The notes under the pieces were generated by a model, which was given only the letters and a program-made list of their open reading frames with translations, made no database searches and was not told the DNA's origin. Of a stretch of DNA of 62,601 nt, positions 33,234 to 41,287 are shown one piece after another; the stretch's first letter is position 1; the number at the start of each line of letters is the position of its first letter. The DNA is from Dehalococcoidia bacterium (GTDB lineage: Bacteria > Chloroflexota > Dehalococcoidia > GIF9 > AB-539-J10). The DNA lies in assembly GCA_030610855.1 (NCBI GenBank), contig JAUWQY010000008.1, forward strand, positions 1-62,601, given 5' to 3'. Made by a program: the position numbers and the translations under genes.

Positions 33234-34121
33234 ATGGTCATCATAGGTGAGAACATACACGTCATCGCCCAGGCAGTTTCCACAGCGATCAGGGAGAGAA
33301 ACCCCAGCGTAATCCAGGGTTTAGCTAAGGCTCAAGCTGAAGCCGGAGCTGATTACATCGACCTGAACGTCGGCCCCATGAAAAAAGACACCGAAGAGAC
33401 CATGCAATGGTTGGTGAACGCTGTTCAGGAGGCTACCGATCTGCCCCTGTCCATAGATACTATGAATCCTGTAGCTATGGAGGCAGGCCTAAAAGCTTGC
33501 CAGAAGAGACCTTTGCTTAACTCTGCTTCGGGGAAGACTGACTCCAAAGAGCAAATGCTCCCTCTGGCCCGGAAGTACAACTGCGATGTCGTGATTTCCG
33601 TGATTACGGATAAGGGGATGCCTCCAGACGTCGAGTCCAAAATAGAGAGTATTATGGATACGGTCGCCCATGCCAATGAACTGGGGATTCCCAATGAAGA
33701 CATCTGGGTTGACCCCATACTCCTTCCCGTGAGTACCGCTGGCGAAGGGCAGAGGTTCGCCGTAGCCTGTTTGGAATTTATAAAGATACTCGAGGACGTT
33801 TTGCCCGAGATTAAATCAACTGTGGGGCTTTCCAATGTATCTAATGGGGTGCCCAATGAACTCAGGCCGATTCTTAACCGCACGTATCTGGTTATGCTGG
33901 GGAGAAACAGGCTTTATTCTGCTATCGCCGACCCTTTGGATAAAGAGCTTATGAGCTTAATTAAGGGCGGGATGCCGGAAATTGTGGAACTTATCTGCAA
34001 GGTCATGGACGGGGAAGATATAGACATCTCTTCCCTATCTCCAAAGGAAGTTGAGTATGTTAAGACAGCCAAGGTTCTTATGGGAGAGACCTTGTACTCC
34101 GATGCCTGGCTTGAAAGTTAG
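33234..34121 (+). CDS. acsE: Methyl-THF:corrinoid/iron-sulfur protein methyltransferase
   Basis: Moves the methyl group from methyl-tetrahydrofolate to the cobalt of the corrinoid iron-sulfur protein, linking the two branches of the Wood-Ljungdahl pathway. 295 residues, a pterin-binding TIM barrel: IIGENIHV, GADYIDLNVGP, LPLSIDTMNPVAMEAGL, LLNSASG, DVVISVITDKGMPPD, IWVDPILLPVS, VGLSNVSNGVPNELRPILNR. ATG 33234 is preceded by GGAGGTG. First gene of the CODH/ACS operon. Use of this enzyme shows a THF-based (bacterial) methyl branch. Confidence 0.94.
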   Translation: MVIIGENIHVIAQAVSTAIRERNPSVIQGLAKAQAEAGADYIDLNVGPMKKDTEETMQWLVNAVQEATDLPLSIDTMNPVAMEAGLKACQKRPLLNSASGKTDSKEQMLPLARKYNCDVVISVITDKGMPPDVESKIESIMDTVAHANELGIPNEDIWVDPILLPVSTAGEGQRFAVACLEFIKILEDVLPEIKSTVGLSNVSNGVPNELRPILNRTYLVMLGRNRLYSAIADPLDKELMSLIKGGMPEIVELICKVMDGEDIDISSLSPKEVEYVKTAKVLMGETLYSDAWLES

Positions 34122-34127
34122 CGCTCA

Positions 34128-34190
34128 GTTTGTCACCCTGAGCAATAGCGAAGGGGCTAGATTCCTCGCCATGCTCAGAATGACAGGCGG
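34128..34190. repeat. REP-like element in the acsE-acsD spacer
   Basis: tttgtcaccctgagcaatag ... attcctcgcc ... ctcagaatgacagg is an imperfect palindrome of the CHSERSEES family. It occupies most of the 107-bp spacer; a good ribosome-binding site (TAAGGAGGATAAGGA) for acsD follows. Confidence 0.65.
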
Positions 34191-34228
34191 GTTGTTAAAC
34201 AACCTTTGAACGTTAAGGAGGATAAGGA

Positions 34229-35134
34229 ATGGGATATAAAGCACCAATTGAAGCGTATACTGGGTCAGTTAGAGAGATAACTATTGGGAAAGAAAAGAAA
34301 AGCTTGAAGATTGGGGGAGAGAATATTCTCCCCTTTCATTCTTTTGATGAAGGCTCAAATCCCAATCCGGCAAAGTTTGCCCTAGAAATTCTTGATATGG
34401 AACCTCAGGATTGGCCGGAACACCTAACTCAGCCTTTCAAAGATGTGATAGCCGACCCGGTGAAATGGGCCAAGAGATGTGAGGAACTTGGTGCAGATGC
34501 AGTGTTTCTTCGTCTTGTAAGCACCGACCCGGCAGTGAAGGATAGTTCTGCGGACGGAGCGGCAGCCATGGCAAAAAAGGTGGCCGAGGCTATAAACATT
34601 CCCCTAATTATTTATGGCTCCGGGGATGATAAGAAAGATGCCGAGGTGCTGCCCAAAGTTGCCGAGGCTTGCGATGGAATGAATCTCCTTATAGGACCGG
34701 TTCAAAAGGAGAACTATGAGATTGTAGGGAGGGCGCTCTTAGAACATGGACATAATGCTAGCGCTCTAAGTCCTCTGGACATCAATTTGCTTAAGGAAAT
34801 AAATGTAAAACTTTGCAAGTTTTTCCCCGGTGAAAAGATAGTTATCGATCCTGAATCCGCAGCATTAGGCTATGGTATGGAATACAGCTTTTCTCTGATG
34901 GAAAGGGTGAAGCAGATTGGGATAATCACCAAGGATAACATGACAATGATGCCCATTATCGCTGACCTAGGGGGAGAGTGCTGGAAGACAAAACAGGCTA
35001 AGGAAAATAAGGAACAAGGATTGCTGTGGGAAGGAATGACAGCGCTATCGCTTTTGCTGGCTGGGGCAAATATCCTTGTCTTAAGGCATCCCGAGACCTT
35101 GAAATTAATAAAGGAAACGATAGAAGCGAGGTGA
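34229..35134 (+). CDS. acsD: Corrinoid/iron-sulfur protein small (delta/beta) subunit
   Basis: TIM-barrel subunit of the CoFeSP that carries the methyl group to acetyl-CoA synthase. 301 residues: REITIGKEKKSLKIGGENILPFHSFDEGSNPNP, VIADPVKWAKRCEELGADAVFLRLVSTDP, IIYGSGDDKKDAEVLPKVAEAC, IDPESAALGYGMEYSFSLMERV. All are typical of AcsD/CdhD. Its partner AcsC is four genes downstream. Strong ribosome-binding site; cdhA follows after 3 nt. Confidence 0.94.
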   Translation: MGYKAPIEAYTGSVREITIGKEKKSLKIGGENILPFHSFDEGSNPNPAKFALEILDMEPQDWPEHLTQPFKDVIADPVKWAKRCEELGADAVFLRLVSTDPAVKDSSADGAAAMAKKVAEAINIPLIIYGSGDDKKDAEVLPKVAEACDGMNLLIGPVQKENYEIVGRALLEHGHNASALSPLDINLLKEINVKLCKFFPGEKIVIDPESAALGYGMEYSFSLMERVKQIGIITKDNMTMMPIIADLGGECWKTKQAKENKEQGLLWEGMTALSLLLAGANILVLRHPETLKLIKETIEAR

Positions 35135-35137
35135 AAA

Positions 35138-37444
35138 ATGGCAGAATTAAAAGAAATAACCAGAAAATTAGAGGAGATTCATAGAAAGATAAAAGCAGAG
35201 ATTCCCTGGGAGCCAGTAGGTCCCACGCCGATGCCGGAAATTCCCGACCTCAGACAGTGGGACATGAGGTTATTGAAAACATATGCGCCTTTTTACGCGC
35301 CATTCTGTGATTTGTGTTGCTTCTGCACCTACGGTAAGTGTGACCTCACCGAAGGAAGGAGAGGCGCCTGTGGTATTGATATAGCTACCCAACAAGCCAG
35401 GTTTGTACTTCTCGCCTGCTTGATGGGATGCTCCGCTCATGCTGCTCATGGTGGGCACATTCTGGAGTTCTTGATTGAAAGGCACGGCCCGGACAAGAAG
35501 ATAGATCTGGGAACATTTATTGAGCTTGAAGCACCAAATATAAGGACAGTTGTAGGCCTGAAGCCTGAGACTCTGGGAGACCTTCAAATAGCTCTAGAGT
35601 ATGTCTTCAAAGAGATTGCGCATCTTCTTGATTCTTGCCATACGGGGCAAGAGGGAAGCGCTCTGGACTATGAATCCAAGGCCTTGCATGCCAGCATGCT
35701 GGACCATGTAGGCATGGAAGTAGCTGATATCGCACAAATAGTGGGATTCAATTATCCCACTTCCGTTGCTGATACACCATTGGTGGATATGGGGTGGGGT
35801 GCAATAGATAAGAGTAAGCCTGTAATTTTAGTATCAGGACACAATCCAGCTACGTCAACGGTATTGATTGACTATCTCAGGGAACACAACCTTGAAGACC
35901 AGGTGGAGGTCTGTGGCCTGTGCTGCACTGCACTGGAAACAACCAGGTATTCGGACAAAGCCAAAATAGTCGGTCCTCTTTCCCGTGCGCTTTTTTTCAT
36001 GAGGGCAGGCATTGCCGATGTGATAATGACTGACGAGCAGTGCATCAGAACAGATACGCCTCAAGAAGCAGCCAAAGTGGGTTCAGCAGTTATCGCCTGC
36101 CTGGACAAGGCTATGTATGGGCTTGAGGATGCCACTGACTGGGATCCAGATGAGATAGTAAGGCGAATGGTGGATAATAAGGAGCAGTTCGCTATCCTGG
36201 ACTCCCCCAAAGCGGCCGAGGTAGCGGTTAAAGTTGCCATGGAAATCGCTCCTAAGAGGAAGAAGGAATGGCTATCAGAGGAGGAGGCTATAGAGCTGGC
36301 TAAGAAGTGCACCAATTGTGGCATATGCGAGCAGGTATGCCCTAACCTCTTCTCTATCGGCGACGGTATAACTGAGGTCGCCAAAGGTAACTTTGACTTA
36401 ATAAGGCAGCAATTCCTGCAATGTATTGGCTGCGGTAAGTGCGAACAGGAGTGCCCTCGAGACGTTCCTATATTCAGACTGATGCAGGTGGCTGCAGGCA
36501 ACGAGACCTGGAAATGCAGAGCTGGACGCGGTCCGGTTATGGATACCGAGATAAGAAACGTTGGTGCGCCTATAACCCTGGGCACAATCCCGGGAATTAT
36601 TGCCTTAGTAGGCTGTTCTAACTACCCCGATATAGATGATATTGCCGACATGGTGGATGAATTCGCCAAAAGAAAGTATATCGTGGTTCTCACAGGTTGT
36701 GCCGCCATGGTTGCCGGAATGAAAAAGGACAAGGATGGCTTGACAGTTTATGAAAAATACCCTCCCGACTTCGATGCTGGTGGAGTGGTAAATATTGGCT
36801 CCTGTGTTTCCAATGCCCACATCTCTGGGGCAGCAATAAAAATAGCCAATATCTTTGCTGCTCTTCCCTTGAGAGGCAACTACGAGGTCATGGCCGATTA
36901 TGTCCTTAATCGGGTGGGCGCCTGCGGCGTAGCCTGGGGGGCAATGTCCCAGAAGGCAGCTTCCATTGGCACAGGGTTTAACAGGCTGGGTGTTCCTGTC
37001 GTTTTGGGCCCTCACTCCTCCAAGTATAGAAGGCTATACCTCTCCAGGAAGGAAGAGGACGACTGGAGAGTCATGGATGCCAGGAAGAGGGAGATTGTGG
37101 ATACTGTGGAGCCAGCACCTGAGCACCTGGCTTATGTATGTGAGACTAAAGAGAAGGCCATGCCCATGATCGCTAAGCTTTGCATAAGAAGAAACGATAC
37201 CCCTCAGGGAAGGGCGGTAAAGTTGAACCACTATATTTCCCTGTACAAGAAATATATTGGAGCCGGTCTTCCTGAAGACATTCACCTCTTCGTGCGAAGG
37301 GATCCTGATATTCCACTGGTCTATAAGAAAGAAGTGCGAGCACACTTACAGGAAATCGGCTGGCAGCCCAGGGAGCCGATTGGACTTCCTACTCTCATTG
37401 GCACCTATGCCACTAAGGTTCCTCTGGATGCAGTGATACACTAG
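35138..37444 (+). CDS. cdhA: CO dehydrogenase alpha subunit, archaeal ACDS type
   Basis: Interconverts CO2 and CO and hands CO to acetyl-CoA synthase. 768 residues. It has an N-terminal cysteine cluster, FCDLCCFCTYGKCDL with GRRGACGID (B/D clusters), two inserted 4Fe-4S ferredoxin motifs at about residues 391-440 (CTNCGICEQVCPN and CIGCGKCEQECPRDVP), then the C-cluster region with VNIGSCVSNAHISG, RVGACGVAWG and VVLGPHSSKYRRLY. The inserted ferredoxin domain and the cdhB neighbour mark the archaeal CdhA class rather than bacterial AcsA/CooS, which lacks both. Confidence 0.93.
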   Translation: MAELKEITRKLEEIHRKIKAEIPWEPVGPTPMPEIPDLRQWDMRLLKTYAPFYAPFCDLCCFCTYGKCDLTEGRRGACGIDIATQQARFVLLACLMGCSAHAAHGGHILEFLIERHGPDKKIDLGTFIELEAPNIRTVVGLKPETLGDLQIALEYVFKEIAHLLDSCHTGQEGSALDYESKALHASMLDHVGMEVADIAQIVGFNYPTSVADTPLVDMGWGAIDKSKPVILVSGHNPATSTVLIDYLREHNLEDQVEVCGLCCTALETTRYSDKAKIVGPLSRALFFMRAGIADVIMTDEQCIRTDTPQEAAKVGSAVIACLDKAMYGLEDATDWDPDEIVRRMVDNKEQFAILDSPKAAEVAVKVAMEIAPKRKKEWLSEEEAIELAKKCTNCGICEQVCPNLFSIGDGITEVAKGNFDLIRQQFLQCIGCGKCEQECPRDVPIFRLMQVAAGNETWKCRAGRGPVMDTEIRNVGAPITLGTIPGIIALVGCSNYPDIDDIADMVDEFAKRKYIVVLTGCAAMVAGMKKDKDGLTVYEKYPPDFDAGGVVNIGSCVSNAHISGAAIKIANIFAALPLRGNYEVMADYVLNRVGACGVAWGAMSQKAASIGTGFNRLGVPVVLGPHSSKYRRLYLSRKEEDDWRVMDARKREIVDTVEPAPEHLAYVCETKEKAMPMIAKLCIRRNDTPQGRAVKLNHYISLYKKYIGAGLPEDIHLFVRRDPDIPLVYKKEVRAHLQEIGWQPREPIGLPTLIGTYATKVPLDAVIH

Positions 37445-37476
37445 TAACAGGAAAGACGGCTTAAAAGGAGGGTAAA

Positions 37477-38028
37477 ATGAGTGCAGTACTGCCACGTCAT
37501 AGAGTGAATGTCTTAACGGGCACAAAATCAGCCAGATTAATAGAAGATGCCGCGGAATATGCCGATTTCATCAAAAAGGCCAAGAGACCGCTGCTTGTAA
37601 TCGGTCCTCTCTTGCTGGCATCTACGGCTGATGGAAAACTACTTCTGGAGTACGCCCTGGACATAGCTAAAGCGGCTGGTATTCCAATATGCGCAACGGC
37701 GCAGACTAAGGGAAAGGTGGTGGAGCTTGGGGTGAAACCAGATAGCGTCTATGATGTCGTGGAAATAGCGAACGCTCTTAAAGACCCTGAATGGCAGGGA
37801 GTTAAGAAGGAAGGAAACCACGACCTGGTGATCTTGTTCGGCATAAGGTCGGACCTTGGTAATCAGAGTCTTTCTACACTCAAGCACTTCGCACCTCATT
37901 TAAAGACTATGACGCTGTGCAAGCATTACTTCCCTCATGCCAACTACTCACTCCCTAATTTCAAGAAGGATGCGAAGTGGCAAGAGTTCTTAGAAAGCTT
38001 GATAGCCAATTTAAAGAAAGGAGACTAA
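37477..38028 (+). CDS. cdhB: CO dehydrogenase epsilon subunit (ACDS)
   Basis: 183 residues. It has a Rossmann-like/DHS-type fold with AKRPLLVIGPLLLAST, AAGIPICATAQTKGKV, HDLVILFGIRSDLGNQSLSTLKHFAP and LCKHYFPHANYSLPN, typical of CdhB. In archaeal complexes it sits on CdhA; its exact role (perhaps FAD or electron transfer) is unsettled. Its presence is a strong sign of the archaeal-type complex. Ribosome-binding site AAAAGGAGG before ATG; cdhC begins 6 nt after the stop. Confidence 0.9.
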   Translation: MSAVLPRHRVNVLTGTKSARLIEDAAEYADFIKKAKRPLLVIGPLLLASTADGKLLLEYALDIAKAAGIPICATAQTKGKVVELGVKPDSVYDVVEIANALKDPEWQGVKKEGNHDLVILFGIRSDLGNQSLSTLKHFAPHLKTMTLCKHYFPHANYSLPNFKKDAKWQEFLESLIANLKKGD

Positions 38029-38034
38029 AGGAAA

Positions 38035-39282
38035 ATGGAAGGCGAATTTCATGCAGATATGGGACCACAGTATGAAGGAGAGGTGATAAGAAAGGAAGAC
38101 CTCTACATCGAGTTCGGTGGGCCAAAAGTAGCACATAAGTTTGAATTAGCAACAGTTAAGAGCCCTGATGAAATAGAGAATGAGAAAGTAGAGATTATCG
38201 GCCCGGACCTAGATGATTTGCAGCCTTACGATGAAGAGAAAGGCGGTGGTAGCTATCCTATTGCCGTTCTGGTGGATGTTGCCGGAGGGGAATTGGACAA
38301 GGATGCCGAAGCAATCATCGAGAGAAGAATTCATATGTTCACCAACATGATTGAGGGCTGGTATCATATGAATCAGAGGCAGGATGTATGGATGAGGATA
38401 AATAAAGACTGCTATAAAAAGGGCTTTACTTCCCTGCGGGAATTGGGAGAAATTTATATCTTGCTTTATACATCAGAGATGTCAATCATCGAGAGCATCC
38501 AGGTCACTATTATCACCGATGAAAAAAAGATAGAGGAGCTCCTTCCCCACGCTTTAGAGGTTTATGCCGCCAGGGATGAGCGGGCAAGGACATTGAATGA
38601 TGAGGATGTGGATACTTTCTACGGCTGCGTTCTATGCCAGAGCTTCGCCCCAACCCATATCTCTATCATAACTCCAAATAGAATCGCCAACTGTGGAGCC
38701 ATAAACTGGTTTGACGGCAGAGCTGCTGCCAAGATTGACCCTGATGGGCCCATATTTGCCATACCAAAGGGGGAGCTTATAGATGCTATAAAAGGGGAAT
38801 ATTCGGGAGCGAATGCAATTGAAGCTGAAAAGTCTCTGGGAACCTACGATAGAGTTTATCTCTACAGTGCATTTGAGCACCCCCATACATCCTGCGGCTG
38901 TTTCGAAGCAATCGTATATTACATTCCTGAAGCGGATGCCTTTGGGGTAGTGAACAGAGACTTCAAGGGCGAAACTGTAGTTGGAGAAACATTTTCCCAC
39001 ATGGCTGGTGAAACTTCGGGAGGAAAACAAATAGAAGGAAGATTAGGAACCGGACTGGAGCAACTAAGGTCGCCCAAATTCATCCAGGCGGATGGTGGCC
39101 TGGCCAGGATAGTGTGGATGCCCAAGGATATAAAGGAAAGGGTTAAAGATGCCCTGGAGGCGAAAGGACTCTACGATAAGATAGCCACAGAGGAAGACGT
39201 TAAAAACGTGGACGAGCTTCTAGAGTTCTTAGAAAAGGTGGGGCATCCCTGGATAAAAGGGGAGGTAGAACTTCCGACATAA
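38035..39282 (+). CDS. cdhC: Acetyl-CoA synthase (CdhC type, short form)
   Basis: Joins CO, methyl and CoA at the Ni-Ni-4Fe4S A-cluster. 415 residues: GPKVAHKFELATVKSPDEIE, LYTSEMSIIESIQVTIITD, A-cluster cysteines in FYGCVLCQSFAPTHI (about residue 198), NRIANCGAINWFDGRAAAK, and the Cys-Gly-Cys nickel ligands in SCGCFEAIVYY (about 287). It lacks the roughly 300-residue N-terminal domain by which bacterial AcsB contacts CODH, so it is the archaeal CdhC form and consistent with cdhA/cdhB. Confidence 0.93.
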   Translation: MEGEFHADMGPQYEGEVIRKEDLYIEFGGPKVAHKFELATVKSPDEIENEKVEIIGPDLDDLQPYDEEKGGGSYPIAVLVDVAGGELDKDAEAIIERRIHMFTNMIEGWYHMNQRQDVWMRINKDCYKKGFTSLRELGEIYILLYTSEMSIIESIQVTIITDEKKIEELLPHALEVYAARDERARTLNDEDVDTFYGCVLCQSFAPTHISIITPNRIANCGAINWFDGRAAAKIDPDGPIFAIPKGELIDAIKGEYSGANAIEAEKSLGTYDRVYLYSAFEHPHTSCGCFEAIVYYIPEADAFGVVNRDFKGETVVGETFSHMAGETSGGKQIEGRLGTGLEQLRSPKFIQADGGLARIVWMPKDIKERVKDALEAKGLYDKIATEEDVKNVDELLEFLEKVGHPWIKGEVELPT

Positions 39283-39293
39283 ATACAAGAGTA

Positions 39294-39342
39294 GTCAGTA
39301 GTCAGCGGTCAGCTAACTGAAAGCTGAAAACTGATAGCTGCA
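39294..39342. repeat. Degenerate AGTCAG/GCTGA repeat in the cdhC-acsC spacer
   Basis: agtagtcagtagtcagcggt followed by cagctaactgaaagctgaa and actgatagctg. The halves are made of short direct and inverted copies of TCAGC/GCTGA. It fills most of the 74-bp spacer and ends just before GAAGGAGG, the acsC ribosome-binding site. Confidence 0.6.
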
Positions 39343-39356
39343 GAAGGAGGTTTGTT

Positions 39357-40721
39357 ATGCCAATTGCAGGTTCTGGAATTGTAAAGATGCTTCCCGGAAG
39401 AAAGCCATGTAAAGATTGTGGCTTCCCTACTTGTTTTGCCTTCGCCATGAAGCTAGCGTCCGGCGGAGTCACCGTGGACAAGTGTCCCTATCTCTCAGAG
39501 GAAGTGAAAGACAAGTTGCTGGATGCTCTGGCGCCGCCTATAAAGCTTGTTACTGTGGGCTCTGGGGAGAACGCCGTCAAAATCGGGAACGAGGAAGTCG
39601 TATACCGCCATGAGAAGACATTCGTCCACTCGCCCGCCATTACCCTCCGTATCTCAGACAAAGAGGACAATGCCAGAGTTGAGGAGAAGATAAAGAAGAT
39701 AAAGGAACTGCAGTTCCCGTGGGTTGGCGTGAATCTAAAGGCAGACCTCCTGGCACTTCATTTCGAATCAGGGAACAAGGATAGGTTTCTGGCTCTGACC
39801 AAGAAGGTCAACGACGCAACAGACGTGGGCGTGGTCTTAATCTCAGAAGACATGGACGCCCTGTTTGCTGCACGGGACATATGCGCAGACAGGCATCCGC
39901 TCATTTACCCCATAACAAAGGAGAACATTGAAGAGGCCCTTCCCAGAATCAAAGCCAACCTTACTCCTGTTGGCCTTCGTGGGAAGAACATCGAAGAACT
40001 GATCCCTCTCACTACCAGGTTGAAGGATGCCGGGATCGAGGAACTGGTTCTGGACCCGGGTTCTAAGAACGTACTGGAGGGCATACGAGACCAGACTTTC
40101 ATCAGAAGGGCGGCACTGAAGCAAGGATTCAGGCCTCTTGGCTACCCCACCATTGCCTTTCCATGCTTCTTAGCCAAAGACGGGTTGAAGGAGATGATAG
40201 CGGGGTCGGCGTTCATAAACAAGTGGGCAAGCATCATCGTCTTTTCCGATTTCGACCAGTATTCTCTGCTTCCGCTTCTAGTTCACCGGCTCAATATCTA
40301 CACGGATCCTCGTTTCCCCATGGCAGTAGAAGAGAAGTATTATGAAGTGGGAGAACCTGATGAATCTTCCCCGGTCCTTGTCACTTCAAACTGGGCTTTG
40401 ACCTACTTCCTTGTCTCATCGGCTGTTGAGGCTACCAAGGTTCCCGCCTACATCTGCGTTAAGGAGGCAGAAGGGCTTGGCGTCCTCACTGCCTGGGCAG
40501 CGGGTAAGTTTAGCGGCGATTCCGTAGGAACATTTGTCAAGAAATGTGGCATCGAGGATAAGGTGAAACACAGAAAGATAATTATCCCGGGGAAAGTGGC
40601 CAGAATCAAAGGTGAGCTTGAAGATGCGCTGGACCTTAAGTGGGAGGTAATAATTGGTCCCCGGGAAACGACCGGAATAGGGGCTTTCCTGCCTGGATTT
40701 GCTAAGCAACTCAAGGGATAG
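39357..40721 (+). CDS. acsC: Corrinoid/iron-sulfur protein large (gamma) subunit
   Basis: 454 residues. The N-terminal 4Fe-4S domain is LPGRKPCKDCGFPTCFAFAMKLASG...CPYL, which holds the low-potential cluster that reactivates Co(II). A TIM barrel and a C-terminal corrinoid-binding domain follow (DKVKHRKIIIPGKVARIKGEL, IIGPRETTGIGAFLPGF). It forms the CoFeSP with AcsD. ATG 39357 with AGGAGG upstream. Confidence 0.94.
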   Translation: MPIAGSGIVKMLPGRKPCKDCGFPTCFAFAMKLASGGVTVDKCPYLSEEVKDKLLDALAPPIKLVTVGSGENAVKIGNEEVVYRHEKTFVHSPAITLRISDKEDNARVEEKIKKIKELQFPWVGVNLKADLLALHFESGNKDRFLALTKKVNDATDVGVVLISEDMDALFAARDICADRHPLIYPITKENIEEALPRIKANLTPVGLRGKNIEELIPLTTRLKDAGIEELVLDPGSKNVLEGIRDQTFIRRAALKQGFRPLGYPTIAFPCFLAKDGLKEMIAGSAFINKWASIIVFSDFDQYSLLPLLVHRLNIYTDPRFPMAVEEKYYEVGEPDESSPVLVTSNWALTYFLVSSAVEATKVPAYICVKEAEGLGVLTAWAAGKFSGDSVGTFVKKCGIEDKVKHRKIIIPGKVARIKGELEDALDLKWEVIIGPRETTGIGAFLPGFAKQLKG

Positions 40722-40740
40722 TCTTGAGTCTGGCGAAGGA

Positions 40741-41232
40741 ATGGTTACAGAAGAACAAGTTGACCAAGTAATAGCTGAGATTTTAGGCTCGTATAGAAAA
40801 GATAGGAAAAATTTAGTTCCCCTGTTGCAAGCAGTCCAGACAAAACTGGGGTATCTCCCCAAGGAAGCGATGAAGGGGATTGCTAGCTTTCTGGAGATGC
40901 CAGAAGTTGATGTTTGGGGGGTTGCTACCTTCTATAATCAGTTTCGCTTTGTTCCGTTAGGAAAATACCACACCGTGGTTTGTATGGGGACTGCTTGTCA
41001 CTTAGCGGGGGGTAGACTTATTTTAGAGGCCCTGGAGCGTGAGTTAGATATCAAAGTAGGCGAGACTGCCGAGGATGGTAACTTTAGCTTGGAAAGGGTC
41101 GCTTGTATTGGGTGCTGCATGCTGGCTCCCGTGATAATAATAAAGGATAAAATCCATCCTAAGATAACGCCTTTTAAGGTGGAAGAGGCTTTGATACCGT
41201 ATAAGCACGAAGCTCAGAGCGAGAAGAGTTGA
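40741..41232 (+). CDS. NuoE/HndA-like 2Fe-2S subunit of an NADH module
   Basis: About 163 residues of the thioredoxin-like 24-kDa subunit family. It shows VPLLQAVQTKLGYLPKEAMKGIA, ATFYNQFRFVPLGKYHTVVCMGTACHLAGG and VACIGCCMLAP; the four cysteines (CxxxxC and CxxxC) ligate a 2Fe-2S cluster. It partners the following NuoF-like protein. No NuoG, hydrogenase or membrane subunit is adjacent. ATG 40741 is chosen by homology; GAAGGA abuts it, so the true signal is unclear and a TTG at 40699 is an alternative. Confidence 0.86.
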   Translation: MVTEEQVDQVIAEILGSYRKDRKNLVPLLQAVQTKLGYLPKEAMKGIASFLEMPEVDVWGVATFYNQFRFVPLGKYHTVVCMGTACHLAGGRLILEALERELDIKVGETAEDGNFSLERVACIGCCMLAPVIIIKDKIHPKITPFKVEEALIPYKHEAQSEKS

Positions 41233-41247
41233 GGCAGAGCCCCTAAC

Positions 41248-41278
41248 CTCTCTCTCTCTCTATCTCTGTCTCTATCTT
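41248..41278 (+). repeat. CT microsatellite in the leader of the NuoF-like gene
   Basis: cctctctctctctctatctc followed by tgtctctatctttt, a 30-nt pyrimidine tract between the NuoE and NuoF stop/start codons. The NuoF start has no purine-rich ribosome-binding site, so this tract occupies the usual position. Confidence 0.7.
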
Positions 41279-41287
41279 TTGTTTAAC

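Noticed and set aside
31094-33246. Long plus-strand open frames over the nucleoside hydrolase remnant and the amidase
   Set aside because: They are antisense to a well-supported amidase with all motifs and to a recognisable gene fragment; their products have no family features.
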